The notes beneath the pieces are model-generated. The model did not search any database. It saw nothing but the letters and a program-made list of their open reading frames with translations, and was not told the DNA's origin. Source: Betaproteobacteria bacterium UBA6910 (lineage in GTDB: Bacteria > Pseudomonadota > Gammaproteobacteria > Burkholderiales > UBA6910). Taken from it: a stretch of DNA of 5,762 bases. The first letter of the stretch is position 1. Each line of letters begins with the position of its first letter. Where the stretch lies: the NCBI GenBank assembly GCA_002451065.1, contig DKBC01000288.1, positions 1,941-7,702 of the forward strand. Reading direction: 5' to 3'. Below are positions 5,215 to 5,762 of the stretch, piece by piece. Made by a program: the position numbers and the translations under genes.

Positions 5215-5762
5215 ATGGGTCTGCCTGTCTATCTCGACCATAACGCAACCACTCCGGTCGATGAGGCAGTGCTCGCGGCGATGCTGCCGTATTTCCGCGA
5301 GAGCTATGGCAACGCATCCAGCCGCCACGAGTGGGGAACCCGGGCGCGCAAGGCCGTGGATGCGGCCCGGGAGCAGGTGGCGTCGGCCCTGGGCGTGCAG
5401 CCTCCCCAGGTGATTTTCGTGAGCGGCGGCTCGGAGGCGAACAATCTCTTCCTCAAGGGCGCCGCCGCGTATCTCAAGCCGTCGCAGGTGACGGTGAGCG
5501 CTGTCGAGCACCCCTGCGTCATGAAGCCCGCGCAAGAGCTGGCCCGTCAGGGCTGGACGTTGCGCACGCTGGCGGTGGACAGCGCGGGGCGCCTGGATCC
5601 CCAGCATTTGGATGCCGCCCTTGCCGGGCCTGCGGGGATGGTGTCCGTGATGCTCGCCAACAATGAAACCGGCGTCGTCTACGACGTGGCGGCGGTGGCG
5701 GAAAAGGCGCGTGCCGCCGGCGCTCTGGTGCACACCGACGCGGTGCAGGCCTTCGGCAAGAT
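5215..5762 (+). CDS. Cysteine desulfurase, IscS/NifS family, 3' end outside the window
   Basis: The 182 visible residues are the N-terminal part of a PLP-dependent class V desulfurase, which takes sulfur from L-cysteine as an enzyme persulfide for Fe-S assembly and thiolation. Visible markers are YLDHNATTPVD (6-16), GNASSRHEWG (32-41), the cofactor-binding FVSGGSEANN (68-77), the PLP-stacking His99 in EHPCV, Asn150 in ANNETGV, and Asp175 and Gln178 in HTDAVQAFGK. The PLP lysine and active-site Cys loop lie beyond the edge and cannot be checked. YLDHNATTP and GGSEANN look more NifS-like than classical IscS, so this may be a paralogue placed before a second iscS; for that reason no symbol is given. 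The start ATG 5215 lies eight bases after iscR, with AGGG (5205-5208) as a modest ribosome binding site overlapping the iscR stop. Confidence 0.93.
   Translation, partial: MGLPVYLDHNATTPVDEAVLAAMLPYFRESYGNASSRHEWGTRARKAVDAAREQVASALGVQPPQVIFVSGGSEANNLFLKGAAAYLKPSQVTVSAVEHPCVMKPAQELARQGWTLRTLAVDSAGRLDPQHLDAALAGPAGMVSVMLANNETGVVYDVAAVAEKARAAGALVHTDAVQAFGK

Noticed and set aside
1..5762. CRISPR array, tRNA, rRNA or intact insertion sequence
   Set aside because: No regularly spaced repeats, no cloverleaf-like segment, and no transposase motifs or terminal inverted repeats were seen.

Overview
The window reads as high-GC proteobacterial chromosome. Divergent suhB and trmJ, with trmJ followed by cysE, iscR and a cysteine desulfurase, is an arrangement known from beta- and gammaproteobacteria. 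Betaproteobacteria seem more likely: TrmJ carries the FGSETFGLS form of a motif that is FGRE in E. coli, SuhB begins MHPMLN, and the first desulfurase after iscR looks NifS-like. This assignment is inference; no search was run.

Left third (1-1799) is accessory-type DNA. A minus-strand gene begins at 65 and runs off the left edge. After about 230 bases without a gene comes a small gene at 296-552 that is intact except for a frame break in a run of six T. Next is a toxin-antitoxin pair: a Phd/YefM-like antitoxin (624-890) and a RelE/ParE-like toxin (910-1314), both apparently using TTG starts. Positions 1315-1799 hold no gene I can support and may contain remnant or repeat DNA.

Right two thirds (1800-5762) is core genome. 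A universal stress protein gene (1800-2249) converges on suhB (minus strand, 2260-3057). The two stop codons lie in opposite arms of one perfect 7-bp hairpin. Only 44 bp separate the suhB start from divergent trmJ (3102-3821), which is followed on the same strand by cysE (3878-4630), iscR (4730-5206) and a cysteine desulfurase cut by the right edge (5215-5762).

The last genes form a cysteine-to-sulfur module. CysE makes O-acetylserine, the precursor of cysteine; the desulfurase takes sulfur from cysteine; IscR, with the C92/C98/C104/H107 cluster ligands, would sense Fe-S status and control the module. An IscR type-1-like box precedes iscR, and a weaker one overlaps the putative -35 of cysE, so cysteine synthesis may be under the same control. 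I see no clearly new system. The most unusual items are the cysE-associated IscR-like box, the shared stop-codon hairpin and the frame-broken small gene.
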